Shown here: piece by piece, positions 22,767 to 29,447 of the stretch
How the letters are laid out: each line of letters begins with the position of its first letter
How positions within the stretch are numbered: position 1 is the first letter of the stretch
DNA from: a virus
IMG/VR virus record: IMGVR_UViG_3300038701_000613
Location: 1-33,441 of that record
Length of the DNA stretch: 33,441 nt
Strand: one strand, 5' to 3'
The notes under the pieces: generated by a model
What the model saw: the letters and a program-made list of their open reading frames with translations, nothing else
The model's database searches: none
What the model was told of the DNA's origin: nothing
Made by a program: the position numbers and the translations under genes

Positions 22767-23606
22767 ATGGCTAAAGAATTACCGTACTTTAAGTTCGAGC
22801 CCAACGAATGGGAAAACGGAAATATACAAATGCTAGGACATGAGGAGAAAGGCGTTTTTATTGATCTTTGTTCTATGTATTGGAGTAGATTAGGAGATTT
22901 ACCATACAAGTTAGCTTTACAAAAAATATGCGGTGGCAATGCGACCGCATTACAATCGCTATGCGATGAGAATATAATCGCAGTAGAAGGTGAATATATT
23001 CGCATCTATTTCCTAGACGAACAGTTAAATGAGTTTAAGAAGCTTAGAAAGAAAAATAGTGATAACGCCAAAAAACGCTGGCGGAAAGCTGCTGATAATC
23101 AAGAAGTTAATGCGACCGCATTGCGACCGCATTGCGACCGCAATGCCATAAGAGAAGAGAAGAGAAGAGAAGAAGAGATAAGAGAAGATAATACAAGTAA
23201 AAAAAACTCTACAAAAAAAAGAGAGTGTGAATTTAACAACGAGTACAACGCTCCATCTTTAAAAGTGGCCGACATGTTAGATATTACACCTAAAGAAGTT
23301 GAAGAAATACAAAACGATTTTGAAATATGGTTTAAAGCCTACGATAATAACGCAGGTAAGATGCAGGCGCAAAGGGAATGGAGTATGTTAACCGATAAGG
23401 AGCGCAAGAAATGTTTACAAGTTGTAGACGAATACACAACAAAAACACCTAAGAGATTTAGAAAAAAACCAGTAAACTACCTCATCGAAAAAATATTCAA
23501 TGACGAAATCATAAATAGAAACACTAAAAAACAATCAAAAAATGAGCAATTTAACGAAAAAGCAAAACGAAATTGGGAAACCTTTGGCACAGAATGGGAT
23601 TTCTAA
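22767..23606 (+). CDS. Replication protein with Lin1244/DUF1376-like N-terminus (279 aa)
   Basis: The first 100 residues match the plan of phage replication initiator N-domains: YFKFEPNEWENGNIQMLGHEEKG, then a winged-helix-like part, and the basic segment KKRWRKA. A highly charged R/E/K linker (about residues 125-155) follows; its codons form a purine-only stretch. The C-terminal 120 residues are helical (EIQNDFEIWFKAYDN) and may bind a helicase or partner. The centre of the gene holds four copies of a GCGACCGCATT-type iteron. It overlaps the next gene by 65 bp in another frame. It probably starts replication from its own coding sequence, as lambda O does. Confidence 0.75.
   Translation: MAKELPYFKFEPNEWENGNIQMLGHEEKGVFIDLCSMYWSRLGDLPYKLALQKICGGNATALQSLCDENIIAVEGEYIRIYFLDEQLNEFKKLRKKNSDNAKKRWRKAADNQEVNATALRPHCDRNAIREEKRREEEIREDNTSKKNSTKKRECEFNNEYNAPSLKVADMLDITPKEVEEIQNDFEIWFKAYDNNAGKMQAQREWSMLTDKERKKCLQVVDEYTTKTPKRFRKKPVNYLIEKIFNDEIINRNTKKQSKNEQFNEKAKRNWETFGTEWDF
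22938..23205. other. Candidate replication origin: iterons plus purine tract inside the initiator gene
   Basis: GCGACCGCATT occurs at 22941-22951 and three times head-to-tail at 23112-23122, 23123-23133 and 23134-23144; the last copy ends in AAT. The 11-bp period is one helical turn, so bound proteins would line up on one face. Directly after, 23151-23190 is almost purely A and G, followed by A/T-rich DNA. Iterons followed by an asymmetric AT/purine tract inside an initiator gene is the layout of the lambda origin. Confidence 0.65.
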
Positions 23607-24396
23607 CGTCATTAAAGCGCATTTAAGCAACAAACTACGTTCGATTAATGGTAATACCCAACAAGCAAAAAAAAGTTTCTTAGAAACGATTTATTACAGT
23701 TGTAAGTCTGTGGGAATTTCTAATATTCCAGATAAAAATGAGTTATCTATACTTTGGGAGTTCGTAAATAATCAATTTAAAGACTTCGCAATAGAGGAAA
23801 TAAAGTTGGCTTTTGACTATTACAATGCAGGTAAATTGTGCGAACCTAATTACCAGCACTACAATACTTTTAGTAGTAACTATCTAGGTGCTATTTTAAG
23901 GGAATACAGAAAGTTTAGGCGTAAAGAAGTGGCAAAGTATCAACGAGAAAAAGAGCAAGTGAATAAACCAAAAGAGCCTACCCAAGAGGAAAAGATGAAA
24001 GCTAGGAAGGAGTACGTAGATCATTATGTTAGGCCAAAGCTTGAACGCTTTAAAAAAACTGGTGCTTATACGATTGACAAACATAACGGCTTTACGCTTT
24101 TAGATGCGCTGAGTCGCTTTAAATTAATTACATGGAGTGAATACAACATCGATAACTATAAAATACTAGCATTGGAGGAAATTCAAAAAGAAATAGAATC
24201 TAAAAAAGGCGACTTTGGTAATAGATTTGAAGTAAGAAAACTTGTTAAAAAACTGGATTTGTATATTGATACAGGTAAGCAAGAAGAGGTTAAAAGCAAT
24301 ATTAGACTTATTACTGCTAATCTTATCCTAAAAGAATGGCTGAAAGAAAATGATTTTAGCGAATTTATACAGATATTACTAACTGAATATGATTAA
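23542..24396 (+). CDS. Replication-associated protein of unknown family (284 aa)
   Basis: The gene begins 65 bp before the end of the initiator gene, in another frame. The protein is basic. A helical segment FLETIYYSCKSVGISNIPDKNELSILWEFVNNQF near residues 45-80 is followed by a Y/N-rich region and YLGAILREYRKFRR. A charged linker KEPTQEEKMKARKEYVD and further helices end the protein. No Walker motif or nuclease set is visible, so it is not an obvious helicase. A helicase-loader or primosome role is possible from its place between the initiator and DnaA-like genes. Confidence 0.55.
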   Translation: MSNLTKKQNEIGKPLAQNGISNVIKAHLSNKLRSINGNTQQAKKSFLETIYYSCKSVGISNIPDKNELSILWEFVNNQFKDFAIEEIKLAFDYYNAGKLCEPNYQHYNTFSSNYLGAILREYRKFRRKEVAKYQREKEQVNKPKEPTQEEKMKARKEYVDHYVRPKLERFKKTGAYTIDKHNGFTLLDALSRFKLITWSEYNIDNYKILALEEIQKEIESKKGDFGNRFEVRKLVKKLDLYIDTGKQEEVKSNIRLITANLILKEWLKENDFSEFIQILLTEYD

Positions 24397-24457
24397 TCTT
24401 GTGAAATTATTCTATCTCAATATCAATGAGTTACGGATTTGGCTAACATTTTTTTGG

Positions 24458-24486
24458 TTGAATATTAGTAATTATCGTTTACTTTG
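24458..24486 (+). promoter_or_regulatory. Bacteroidetes-type promoter candidate
   Basis: TTG at 24458-24460, an 18-base spacer and TTACTTTG at 24479-24486, one mismatch from TAnnTTTG. It would drive the 62-aa and DnaA-like genes that start at 24515 and 24708. Confidence 0.5.
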
Positions 24487-24514
24487 TTGTAACTTAGCAA
24501 GAAAAACAAAAACA

Positions 24515-24703
24515 ATGAAAGAAGAAACAAAGCAAATGTTAAAAGCTAGAAGATTTGACGTGGTTAAAGATCATGTTAACGATTTGATTGAAATCAACAG
24601 AGCCTACGTTGATGAATTTAAAGGAGAAGGTAAAGCAATGGTAGAAGGTAAGCTTGTCGCCTACAAGAAAATAAAAGAATTTATTAAACTTTTAGAATCT
24701 TAA
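24515..24703 (+). CDS. Small helical protein (62 aa)
   Basis: The ATG at 24515 is chosen over an upstream ATG at 24389 that would overlap the previous gene and encode an atypical L/W/C-rich leader containing the promoter. The 62-residue product is a charged helical protein (KEETKQMLKARRFDVVKDHVNDLIEI, then KAMVEGKLVAYKKIKEFIK). It precedes the DnaA-like gene by four bases. Function is unknown. Confidence 0.6.
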   Translation: MKEETKQMLKARRFDVVKDHVNDLIEINRAYVDEFKGEGKAMVEGKLVAYKKIKEFIKLLES

Positions 24704-24707
24704 AACA

Positions 24708-25106
24708 ATGGTAATTAACAGTTATACAGTTATAAAAGCATTGCAAAAGCTACCCAATGAATTTAGCTTAAATATGCTCAGCAACATGATAAAAGAAGAA
24801 ATGCCAGTTAACGACTCTTGTGACAGTAAATTGGTAAGGCTTAAAGATGTTTGCGAACAAGTGGTTAAAGGTAGAATATTTACCCAAAAGCGAAATAGAT
24901 ACTTGTCATACGGTAGAATGGTATTTACCTATATAGCAAGGGAATATATAGGCCACAAGCCTACTAAGCTATCCGAATATATTGATCGCGATCATTCAAC
25001 CGTTATCTATTACGTTAAACAAATAAACCAAGCTTTGGAAGGCTATAACCCAGAACTATTAGAAATATACAACGAAGTGAAAAAAATATTAAACGAAATG
25101 ACATGA
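24708..25106 (+). CDS. DnaA domain IV-like DNA-binding protein (132 aa)
   Basis: Residues 60-130 resemble the C-terminal DNA-binding domain of DnaA: RYLSYGRMVFTYIAREYIG for the basic loop and helix, then RDHSTVIYYVKQI at 94-106, the counterpart of the DnaA signature helix (DHTTVxxAxxxI). The AAA+ ATPase domain is absent. Such free-standing domain IV proteins are known in phages and may bind DnaA-box-like sites or compete with host DnaA. The stop overlaps the next start (ATGA). Confidence 0.78.
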   Translation: MVINSYTVIKALQKLPNEFSLNMLSNMIKEEMPVNDSCDSKLVRLKDVCEQVVKGRIFTQKRNRYLSYGRMVFTYIAREYIGHKPTKLSEYIDRDHSTVIYYVKQINQALEGYNPELLEIYNEVKKILNEMT

Positions 25107-25387
25107 AGCACTATTACAAAACAACGGAAATGAGCATGAATGAATACCTACAAAGTATTTTACAAGGCCAAAAGCAGGAAGAAGTTATTCTTAAAATTTT
25201 TAAAGACTACAAGCAGAAGTTTACCGCGTGGGAGGTTAACAAGCTGCTAAACGACCACTACCCTATTACTAGCGTACGCAGGGCTATAACAAATCTAACT
25301 GATCAAGGTTACTTGAATAAGACTAAGATTGTAAAAATCGGGCGTTATGGTAAAGGCTGCCACGCTTGGGAAATCGTTGAGCGATGA
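25103..25387 (+). CDS. Winged-helix protein (94 aa)
   Basis: Residues 25-90 have the pattern of a winged helix: ILKIFKDYKQKFTAWEVNKLL, then TSVRRAITNLTDQGYLNKTKIV as recognition helix and wing, and GRYGKGCHAWEIV as a second wing. The start overlaps the DnaA-like gene and the stop overlaps a tiny membrane peptide frame. It may regulate the rightward block or replication. Confidence 0.65.
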   Translation: MKHYYKTTEMSMNEYLQSILQGQKQEEVILKIFKDYKQKFTAWEVNKLLNDHYPITSVRRAITNLTDQGYLNKTKIVKIGRYGKGCHAWEIVER

Positions 25388-25458
25388 AATCGTTTATTTA
25401 TGCAATAAAGTACGCTCTATTAATATTGTATATTGTAGTGCGTGAAAAGATAAGTTGA
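25384..25458 (+). CDS. Tiny membrane peptide (24 aa)
   Basis: ATG overlaps the stop of the winged-helix gene as ATGA. The product has a basic start, one hydrophobic stretch (YALLILYIVV) and a basic end. The coupling suggests translation, but such a short frame could be chance. Confidence 0.35.
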   Translation: MKSFIYAIKYALLILYIVVREKIS

Positions 25459-25533
25459 TATTAAAAATCTTTAAAACAGATACAAAGTTGTAAAGGTTTG
25501 TATAAGAATTGAAGCTGTGAAAAATTACACAAG

Positions 25534-25592
25534 TTGTAACGTTTAGTATATGAAGCGTTGAGGCACGAAATGATTTATATACCGTGTTATGC
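25534..25592 (+). other. attC-like site at the head of the rightward cassettes, 59 bp
   Basis: It runs from TTGTAAC to GTTATGC. GTATAT and ATATAC pair as stem around an unpaired middle. A related sequence, AAGTTGTAAAGGTTTGTATAAG, lies about 65 bp upstream (from 25485), like a second, incomplete copy. Confidence 0.45.
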
Positions 25593-25613
25593 GTGTTTTA
25601 AAATTATAAGATT

Positions 25614-26000
25614 ATGGACAAAGAAAGTAAATTAAGAAAAGAATTGCAATTTAACACACCAAGGGTTGTGTATTTATATATCCTAGGACTAGAAAGAAAG
25701 CTAGAAGGAATTGAAAATTTACAAAGGTTTGATGATGTAGGGACAGAAGTAGAAGGCAGTAGTGAGCGTATTTACGATATTGACGGTAGTTGTCTTGATG
25801 CCGATAAGGTTATGGAGATAATTAATGAAAAAATACTCCCTGATTATGTTGATAATAACTCTAGGCGACCAGATAAATTGGGTATTTATAGTGTAGTAAA
25901 CAGTGACGATGAAAACCAAACAAGCTATTTCAATGGTAAAATTTGGGAGATTGATGTTGATAATGGCGAAAAGCCTGTTAAAAAATGGTTAGAATGTTAA
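25614..26000 (+). CDS. Cassette-type hypothetical protein (128 aa)
   Basis: This acidic soluble protein has an N-terminal helix (KLRKELQFNTPRVVYLYILGLERKLEG) and a beta-rich C-terminal half with YFNGKIWEIDVDNG. The gene stands alone between non-coding segments and is bounded by a perfect 9-bp inverted repeat: GTTATGCGT at 25586-25594 and ACGCATAAC at 26067-26075. A GCCACTAA...TTAGTGGC hairpin follows the stop at about 26032-26056. No family is recognised. Confidence 0.6.
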   Translation: MDKESKLRKELQFNTPRVVYLYILGLERKLEGIENLQRFDDVGTEVEGSSERIYDIDGSCLDADKVMEIINEKILPDYVDNNSRRPDKLGIYSVVNSDDENQTSYFNGKIWEIDVDNGEKPVKKWLEC

Positions 26001-26066
26001 TTTAATGGCAAAAATGAGTAATCCTATAAATAGCCACTAATTAGCGTTTAGTGGCAAAATATAGTT

Positions 26067-26138
26067 ACGCATAACGTTGTGAATATGTGGCGGCTTGTGT
26101 TGCGCCTGCGGCAAGCTGACATATATTTGTTGTTAGCT
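26067..26138 (+). other. attC-like recombination site, 72 bp
   Basis: ACGCATAAC opens and GTTAGCT closes the site. Outer pairs are TAAC/GTTA, with unpaired spacers next. Two stems follow: ATATGT/ACATAT and GCTTG/CAAGC. The loop is GC-rich (14 bases). The size, the paired end boxes and the unpaired spacers match attC. Confidence 0.62.
26100..26129 (+). promoter_or_regulatory. Bacteroidetes consensus promoter inside the attC-like site
   Basis: TTG at 26100-26102, a spacer of 19 bases and TATATTTG at 26122-26129 match TTG-N17-23-TAnnTTTG exactly. The next gene downstream is the methyltransferase at 26182. Confidence 0.65.
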
Positions 26139-26181
26139 GACTGGTGCGGAAAATTTAGAACAAACTTAAATAAAAGAACGA

Positions 26182-27264
26182 ATGATAGTAAAAGAAAAAA
26201 TAGGGGGGCTTTTTTTTGATTTAATAAAGGGAGATACCTTGATTGAAAATGAGAGCATAAAAAATGATAGTGTTGATTTAATATTGACCGATTTACCTTA
26301 TGGAACTGTTGAAGGGATTGGAGGCAGCGACACCATACAACACGGAATGAAAGGGAAAACAGAATGGGATAGCGTTATTGATACTGATAAAATAATGCAA
26401 CTTGCTGACCGAATACTTAGAAAAAACGGTAAAATGGTTTTATTTGCACAACAGCCGTTTACAACTGAGTTGATAACCAAAGCAATACCTAATTTACCAT
26501 TTAATTATGCTATGATTTGGGTAAAAGACCACTTTGCAAACGCTTTAACTGCAAAAAAAGCCCCTTTAAATTACTACGAAGATGTGTTGATATTTACAAA
26601 GCGAAACCCTAAACACGACAACACAGGTGAGAACCCAGTTAGGGATTATTTAGTTGCAGAAAAGAAGAAAAGCGGGTTAACAAATAAGGATTTTAACTTA
26701 ATGTTTTCTGAATATACTGGAAAAATAGGCTGTGTGGATAGGAGTGTTATTGAACACTACTGGGGTAAAGCTCAGTTTACTTTTCCAACACAAGAAATAT
26801 ATGAAAACGTATTGCAAAAAACTGGCTATTTTAAAAAGCCATACAGCTACATAGAGGAATTAGGAAAGCCATACAGACAAATGATAAACGAAAGATTAGC
26901 GAAAAAGCACCCTGCAATATTTAACCTATGGCAAGGTAAAAAATACAAAAGTAATGTGCTTAATTATAAAAAGGATTACGAAGGGTTACACCCGACACAA
27001 AAGCCTGTATTGCTTTTGGAAGATTTGATTAAAACCTTTAGTAACGAAGGTGATTTAGTAGTTGATTTAACTATGGGAAGCGGAAGCACAGGAGTTGCAG
27101 CCCGAAACACTAACCGTAATTTTATTGGCATTGAAAAAGAAGAAAAGTATTTTAATATAGCAGTAAGCCGAATAAAAGGAGCTGAACCAAACCCCAACGG
27201 TTTTGAAAAAACCGAAGCGGGCGGGCTTTTTTCTTTTACGGATGACCCCGATAAACTTGATTAA
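26182..27264 (+). CDS. DNA adenine N6-methyltransferase, motif IV before motif I (beta type) (360 aa)
   Basis: The catalytic motif IV is at the N-terminus as DLPY (residues 37-40), in place of the common DPPY. HPTQKP (270-275) is the usual motif before motif I. Motif I, binding S-adenosylmethionine, is DLTMGSGSTG (295-304), and NFIGIEKEEKYF follows. The order IV then I is that of the beta class. No partner restriction gene is adjacent. The gene is enclosed by GTTAGCTG (26132-26139) and CAGCTAAC (27285-27292) and has a promoter within the upstream attC-like site, so it seems to be cassette cargo. It may protect phage DNA from host restriction. Confidence 0.9.
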   Translation: MIVKEKIGGLFFDLIKGDTLIENESIKNDSVDLILTDLPYGTVEGIGGSDTIQHGMKGKTEWDSVIDTDKIMQLADRILRKNGKMVLFAQQPFTTELITKAIPNLPFNYAMIWVKDHFANALTAKKAPLNYYEDVLIFTKRNPKHDNTGENPVRDYLVAEKKKSGLTNKDFNLMFSEYTGKIGCVDRSVIEHYWGKAQFTFPTQEIYENVLQKTGYFKKPYSYIEELGKPYRQMINERLAKKHPAIFNLWQGKKYKSNVLNYKKDYEGLHPTQKPVLLLEDLIKTFSNEGDLVVDLTMGSGSTGVAARNTNRNFIGIEKEEKYFNIAVSRIKGAEPNPNGFEKTEAGGLFSFTDDPDKLD

Positions 27265-27284
27265 GTGAACGAATGTAGCACTTG

Positions 27285-27341
27285 CAGCTAACACTGAAAT
27301 AAGTGCAGTGCGTCAGTATTGCATCTTATGAAATGTTAAAA
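27285..27341 (+). other. attC-like recombination site, 57 bp
   Basis: The segment runs from CAGCTAAC to GTTAAAA. ATAAG-TGCA pairs with TGCA-CTTAT, with one extra T bulged on the right arm. A single extrahelical base of this kind sets strand polarity in attC sites. It is the last site before the converging terminators. Confidence 0.55.
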
Positions 27342-27365
27342 GCCGTTTTAATGGCTTAATTTTTA
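27339..27365 (+). terminator. Weak terminator for the rightward block
   Basis: AAGCC and GGCTT pair around GTTTTAAT, followed by AATTTTT. It lies about 75 bp after the methyltransferase stop. Confidence 0.4.
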
Positions 27366-27366
27366 A

Positions 27367-27403
27367 ATAAAAACCCCTGCGCAAATGACCACGCAGGGGA
27401 AAA
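27367..27403 (-). terminator. Strong terminator at the end of the leftward transcript
   Basis: CCCCTGCG (27374-27381) and CGCAGGGG (27392-27399) form a perfect 8-bp stem with a 10-base loop. On the - strand TTTTT follows. It lies 23 bp beyond the last lysis gene and between the converging blocks. Confidence 0.85.
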
Positions 27404-27425
27404 CAAAAAACAAAGCCAAGAAAGG

Positions 27426-27626
27426 CTATGCAAAATATTCTAAAAGTAATTTAAACACGTCGTTTTCGATAGCTCCATAACCTAGTAGAAGCAATCCTAT
27501 TATAACAATAATTAGCTTAATTGTGTTGGTTTTTTGCTTGTTATCGGATATTTTACCTACAACATTACTAGCACCCTTAATTGTTTTAGGCGTAATTAAT
27601 GCGCCTATTTTTTTTATCCATTTCAT
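27426..27626 (-). CDS. Small membrane protein of the lysis group (66 aa)
   Basis: A basic N-terminus of about 35 residues precedes one hydrophobic segment (LIIVIIGLLLLGYGAI) near residues 38-53, then a short tail. It follows the peptidase gene after three bases and is the last gene of the leftward transcript. A spanin-like or second holin role is possible, but neither is shown by sequence. Confidence 0.55.
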   Translation of the reverse strand: MKWIKKIGALITPKTIKGASNVVGKISDNKQKTNTIKLIIVIIGLLLLGYGAIENDVFKLLLEYFA

Positions 27627-27629
27627 ATC

Positions 27630-28067
27630 TTACGGCTTAAAGATTAGTATTTTATTGTGCAATCTTGTTTCCATTAAATCAATATGAAGCCAAGTTCTAG
27701 TTACTTTTGCGCACTCCATTCTACGTAACCCCAATTGATAAAACTCTTTTTCGTTATTCATTATGTAGTCCTGCACCTCTAAAGGCTGGTAAGTATCTTT
27801 AAATTTCAAATCTAACGCTCTGCCAAATTTGTGTTGGCTATACCTTGCACCTATTTTGGTGTTTTGCGGCCTGTAACCACTTAGGTTAAATCCACCACCC
27901 CAATAACTATTATTAATCGTAACGCTTCCAAACTTGTTTCTTATCTCTTGCGCTACGTGAACGATTCTAGGGTTTACAAATATGCCCCAATCATATCCAA
28001 ATAATTCTTCTGGCAATACCTCAACATCTGAGAAGTTTCTAGTTATTTTTTTTGGTTGGTAGATCAT
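27630..28067 (-). CDS. M15-type peptidase, endolysin (145 aa)
   Basis: The zinc ligands of the M15 (D-Ala-D-Ala carboxypeptidase-like) fold are visible: S77-x-H79 with G82 and D86 in SQHKFGRALDLKF, and H128-x-D130 in WLHIDL. The preceding GGGFNLSGYRPQ segment is the usual active-site approach. It has no signal peptide, so release would depend on the holin encoded next to it. It would cut the peptide bridges of the wall. It overlaps the holin gene by 4 bp. Confidence 0.87.
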   Translation of the reverse strand: MIYQPKKITRNFSDVEVLPEELFGYDWGIFVNPRIVHVAQEIRNKFGSVTINNSYWGGGFNLSGYRPQNTKIGARYSQHKFGRALDLKFKDTYQPLEVQDYIMNNEKEFYQLGLRRMECAKVTRTWLHIDLMETRLHNKILIFKP

Positions 28068-28438
28068 GGCTTTAACTTATCGATTAATCCTTTAAATAAA
28101 TGCTTTCCTGTTATCTTATAGTAATTTTCATCAATGCTAACCATCTCAGTAAAAGATATGTAGCCAGCTGTTATTTTCATAGCTAAATCCAAATCGTATG
28201 CAATTTCAACCATGTGAGCAACTGCAATAGCAAATAAATACCAAGTGCTTTTCCATATTACATTTCTAAACTTTTTAGAGGTAAACTCTTTATTTTTGCT
28301 TGCCGCATATCCCCCGCTTATGGTGTCGGCCATTACTAAAACACCTACGATAATAAGATACTCATATATAGGGCTAAAATATACCGCTATCCATACAAAA
28401 ACAAATGCAATCTTTTTCAATAACCAATCTGCATTCAT
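28064..28438 (-). CDS. Phage holin (124 aa)
   Basis: Two to three hydrophobic segments are seen (about residues 8-37 and 68-82). VLVMADTISGGYAASKNKEFTSKKFRNVIWK in the middle is the mark of the phage_holin_4 family, where Asp and Gly in the D-x-x-S/T-G part and a basic loop follow the first hairpin. The gene overlaps both the peptidase and the DUF1353-like genes by 4 bp. It forms the membrane lesion that lets the peptidase through. Confidence 0.85.
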   Translation of the reverse strand: MNADWLLKKIAFVFVWIAVYFSPIYEYLIIVGVLVMADTISGGYAASKNKEFTSKKFRNVIWKSTWYLFAIAVAHMVEIAYDLDLAMKITAGYISFTEMVSIDENYYKITGKHLFKGLIDKLKP

Positions 28439-28872
28439 TTCAAAAAAGCTTTAGCAATTAAGTACATATTTTGCTCTTCCTCGCTTAACCCTCTAACATT
28501 ACCCGCTTTTTTATGCTTTAACCTATATTTAAAAATCCATGCGCTACGGATAGCTAAGTACCTTGTATGTGCTTTTAATTTTCTTGTGCCTGTTTTTACA
28601 AGCAGATACTTATAAATTAAATCAGATTCTTTACCACCAGCACCAGTACGCCACATATAATCGTGAATGAAGTTTGCCAGTCGTGGATGATATTCATCCG
28701 TTACAACCGTTGCACCGTCGTAACCTTTGTTTTGCCAGTATTTAGATTGCCATGCTTGAGCGAAAAGTAGACGGGCGGATATAGTTAACCTATTAGCCTC
28801 AATCTCCGTTTTAATGGCTGTAAAAACGTGTTGTGCTTCTAAATATCTGTATATCCCCCCGAAATAAATCAT
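28435..28872 (-). CDS. DUF1353-like protein of the lysis region (145 aa)
   Basis: PRLANFIHDYMWRTG near residues 63-77, followed by a helix ESDLIYKYLLV, resembles the ALHDYLY..R..AD..F..AL pattern of DUF1353 proteins, which are common beside phage endolysins. An aromatic N-terminus and a basic C-terminus flank it. The family call is from pattern only. The start overlaps the stop of the 52-aa gene as ATGA. Confidence 0.5.
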   Translation of the reverse strand: MIYFGGIYRYLEAQHVFTAIKTEIEANRLTISARLLFAQAWQSKYWQNKGYDGATVVTDEYHPRLANFIHDYMWRTGAGGKESDLIYKYLLVKTGTRKLKAHTRYLAIRSAWIFKYRLKHKKAGNVRGLSEEEQNMYLIAKAFLK

Positions 28873-29027
28873 TTCTCTTCTTTCTCTTCTTGTAGTTTCT
28901 CTAACTTTTTTAGTTTGCTTTGTAACCCTATTAAAGATTCATTAATTATAACCGTTTGGTTGAGGTCGAAAGAACCGTTTTTAGTTGCTACATTCAATAA
29001 TTCTGCTAATTTTTGTAGTTCTTGCAT
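28869..29027 (-). CDS. Small coiled-coil protein (52 aa)
   Basis: The ATG at 29027 is preceded by the A-rich leader TTAGCAAAAAAAACATT, shared with two early genes. The protein opens with MQELQKLAELLNVATKNGSF and ends in a coiled-coil segment LQSKLKKLEKLQEEKEEK. Its stop overlaps the next start. It may be a structural or lysis accessory protein. Confidence 0.62.
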   Translation of the reverse strand: MQELQKLAELLNVATKNGSFDLNQTVIINESLIGLQSKLKKLEKLQEEKEEK

Positions 29028-29053
29028 AATGTTTTTTTTGCTAATTTAATAAA

Positions 29054-29440
29054 TTAATTAAAATTTGAATCTGGAACATCAACACCGTTCACTTGAATAG
29101 TAATATTCGCAGGGTCAAAACCAAAGGTGTCGGCAATCATTTGCTTTTCAACTAGCATGAATTGCTCTAGGTTGTAAGTTCTTTTTAAATTGTCAGGCAC
29201 TTCATAGATAAAAGCCGTCAACCTTTTTCCATCAACCATCCCTTTGATACCTTGCAAATCATTATCAAAAGCATTTTGATTTCTGTAAAGCCTATAATCA
29301 GCTTCAACAACTCTTTTGCCTTGATAAACAATAGGTTTTGAAGACACCTTCCCGAAAACAAAAAGCGTGCTTAACTCTTCACCAATATCCGTTGATATTG
29401 TTTCGTTTTCTACCTTGTAACTGATTTTTTCTACTGCCAT
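29054..29440 (-). CDS. Hypothetical virion-region protein (128 aa)
   Basis: This soluble acidic alpha/beta protein lies directly after the fibre gene. Strand-like segments such as LSTLFVFGKVSSKPIVY and RLTAFIYEVPDN alternate with helices such as LEQFMLVEKQMIADTFG. It could be a fibre chaperone or a tail accessory protein. No family is recognised. Confidence 0.5.
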   Translation of the reverse strand: MAVEKISYKVENETISTDIGEELSTLFVFGKVSSKPIVYQGKRVVEADYRLYRNQNAFDNDLQGIKGMVDGKRLTAFIYEVPDNLKRTYNLEQFMLVEKQMIADTFGFDPANITIQVNGVDVPDSNFN

Positions 29441-29447
29441 TTTTTTA

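Noticed and set aside
22748-23005. 85-aa frame on the - strand opposite the replication gene
   Set aside because: It overlaps the control region and a clear replication gene; composition is that of a shadow frame.
23109-23145. Short CRISPR-like direct repeats
   Set aside because: The 11-bp units abut without spacers and lie inside a coding gene; iterons are a better explanation.
24389-24514. Longer N-terminus for the 62-aa gene (ATG at 24389)
   Set aside because: The added residues are L, W and C-rich and atypical; the stretch holds a promoter-like sequence and overlaps the previous gene.
26182-27264. Complete restriction-modification system around the methyltransferase
   Set aside because: No restriction endonuclease or specificity gene is next to it; the VRR-NUC gene is 8 kb away and of the branched-DNA nuclease type.
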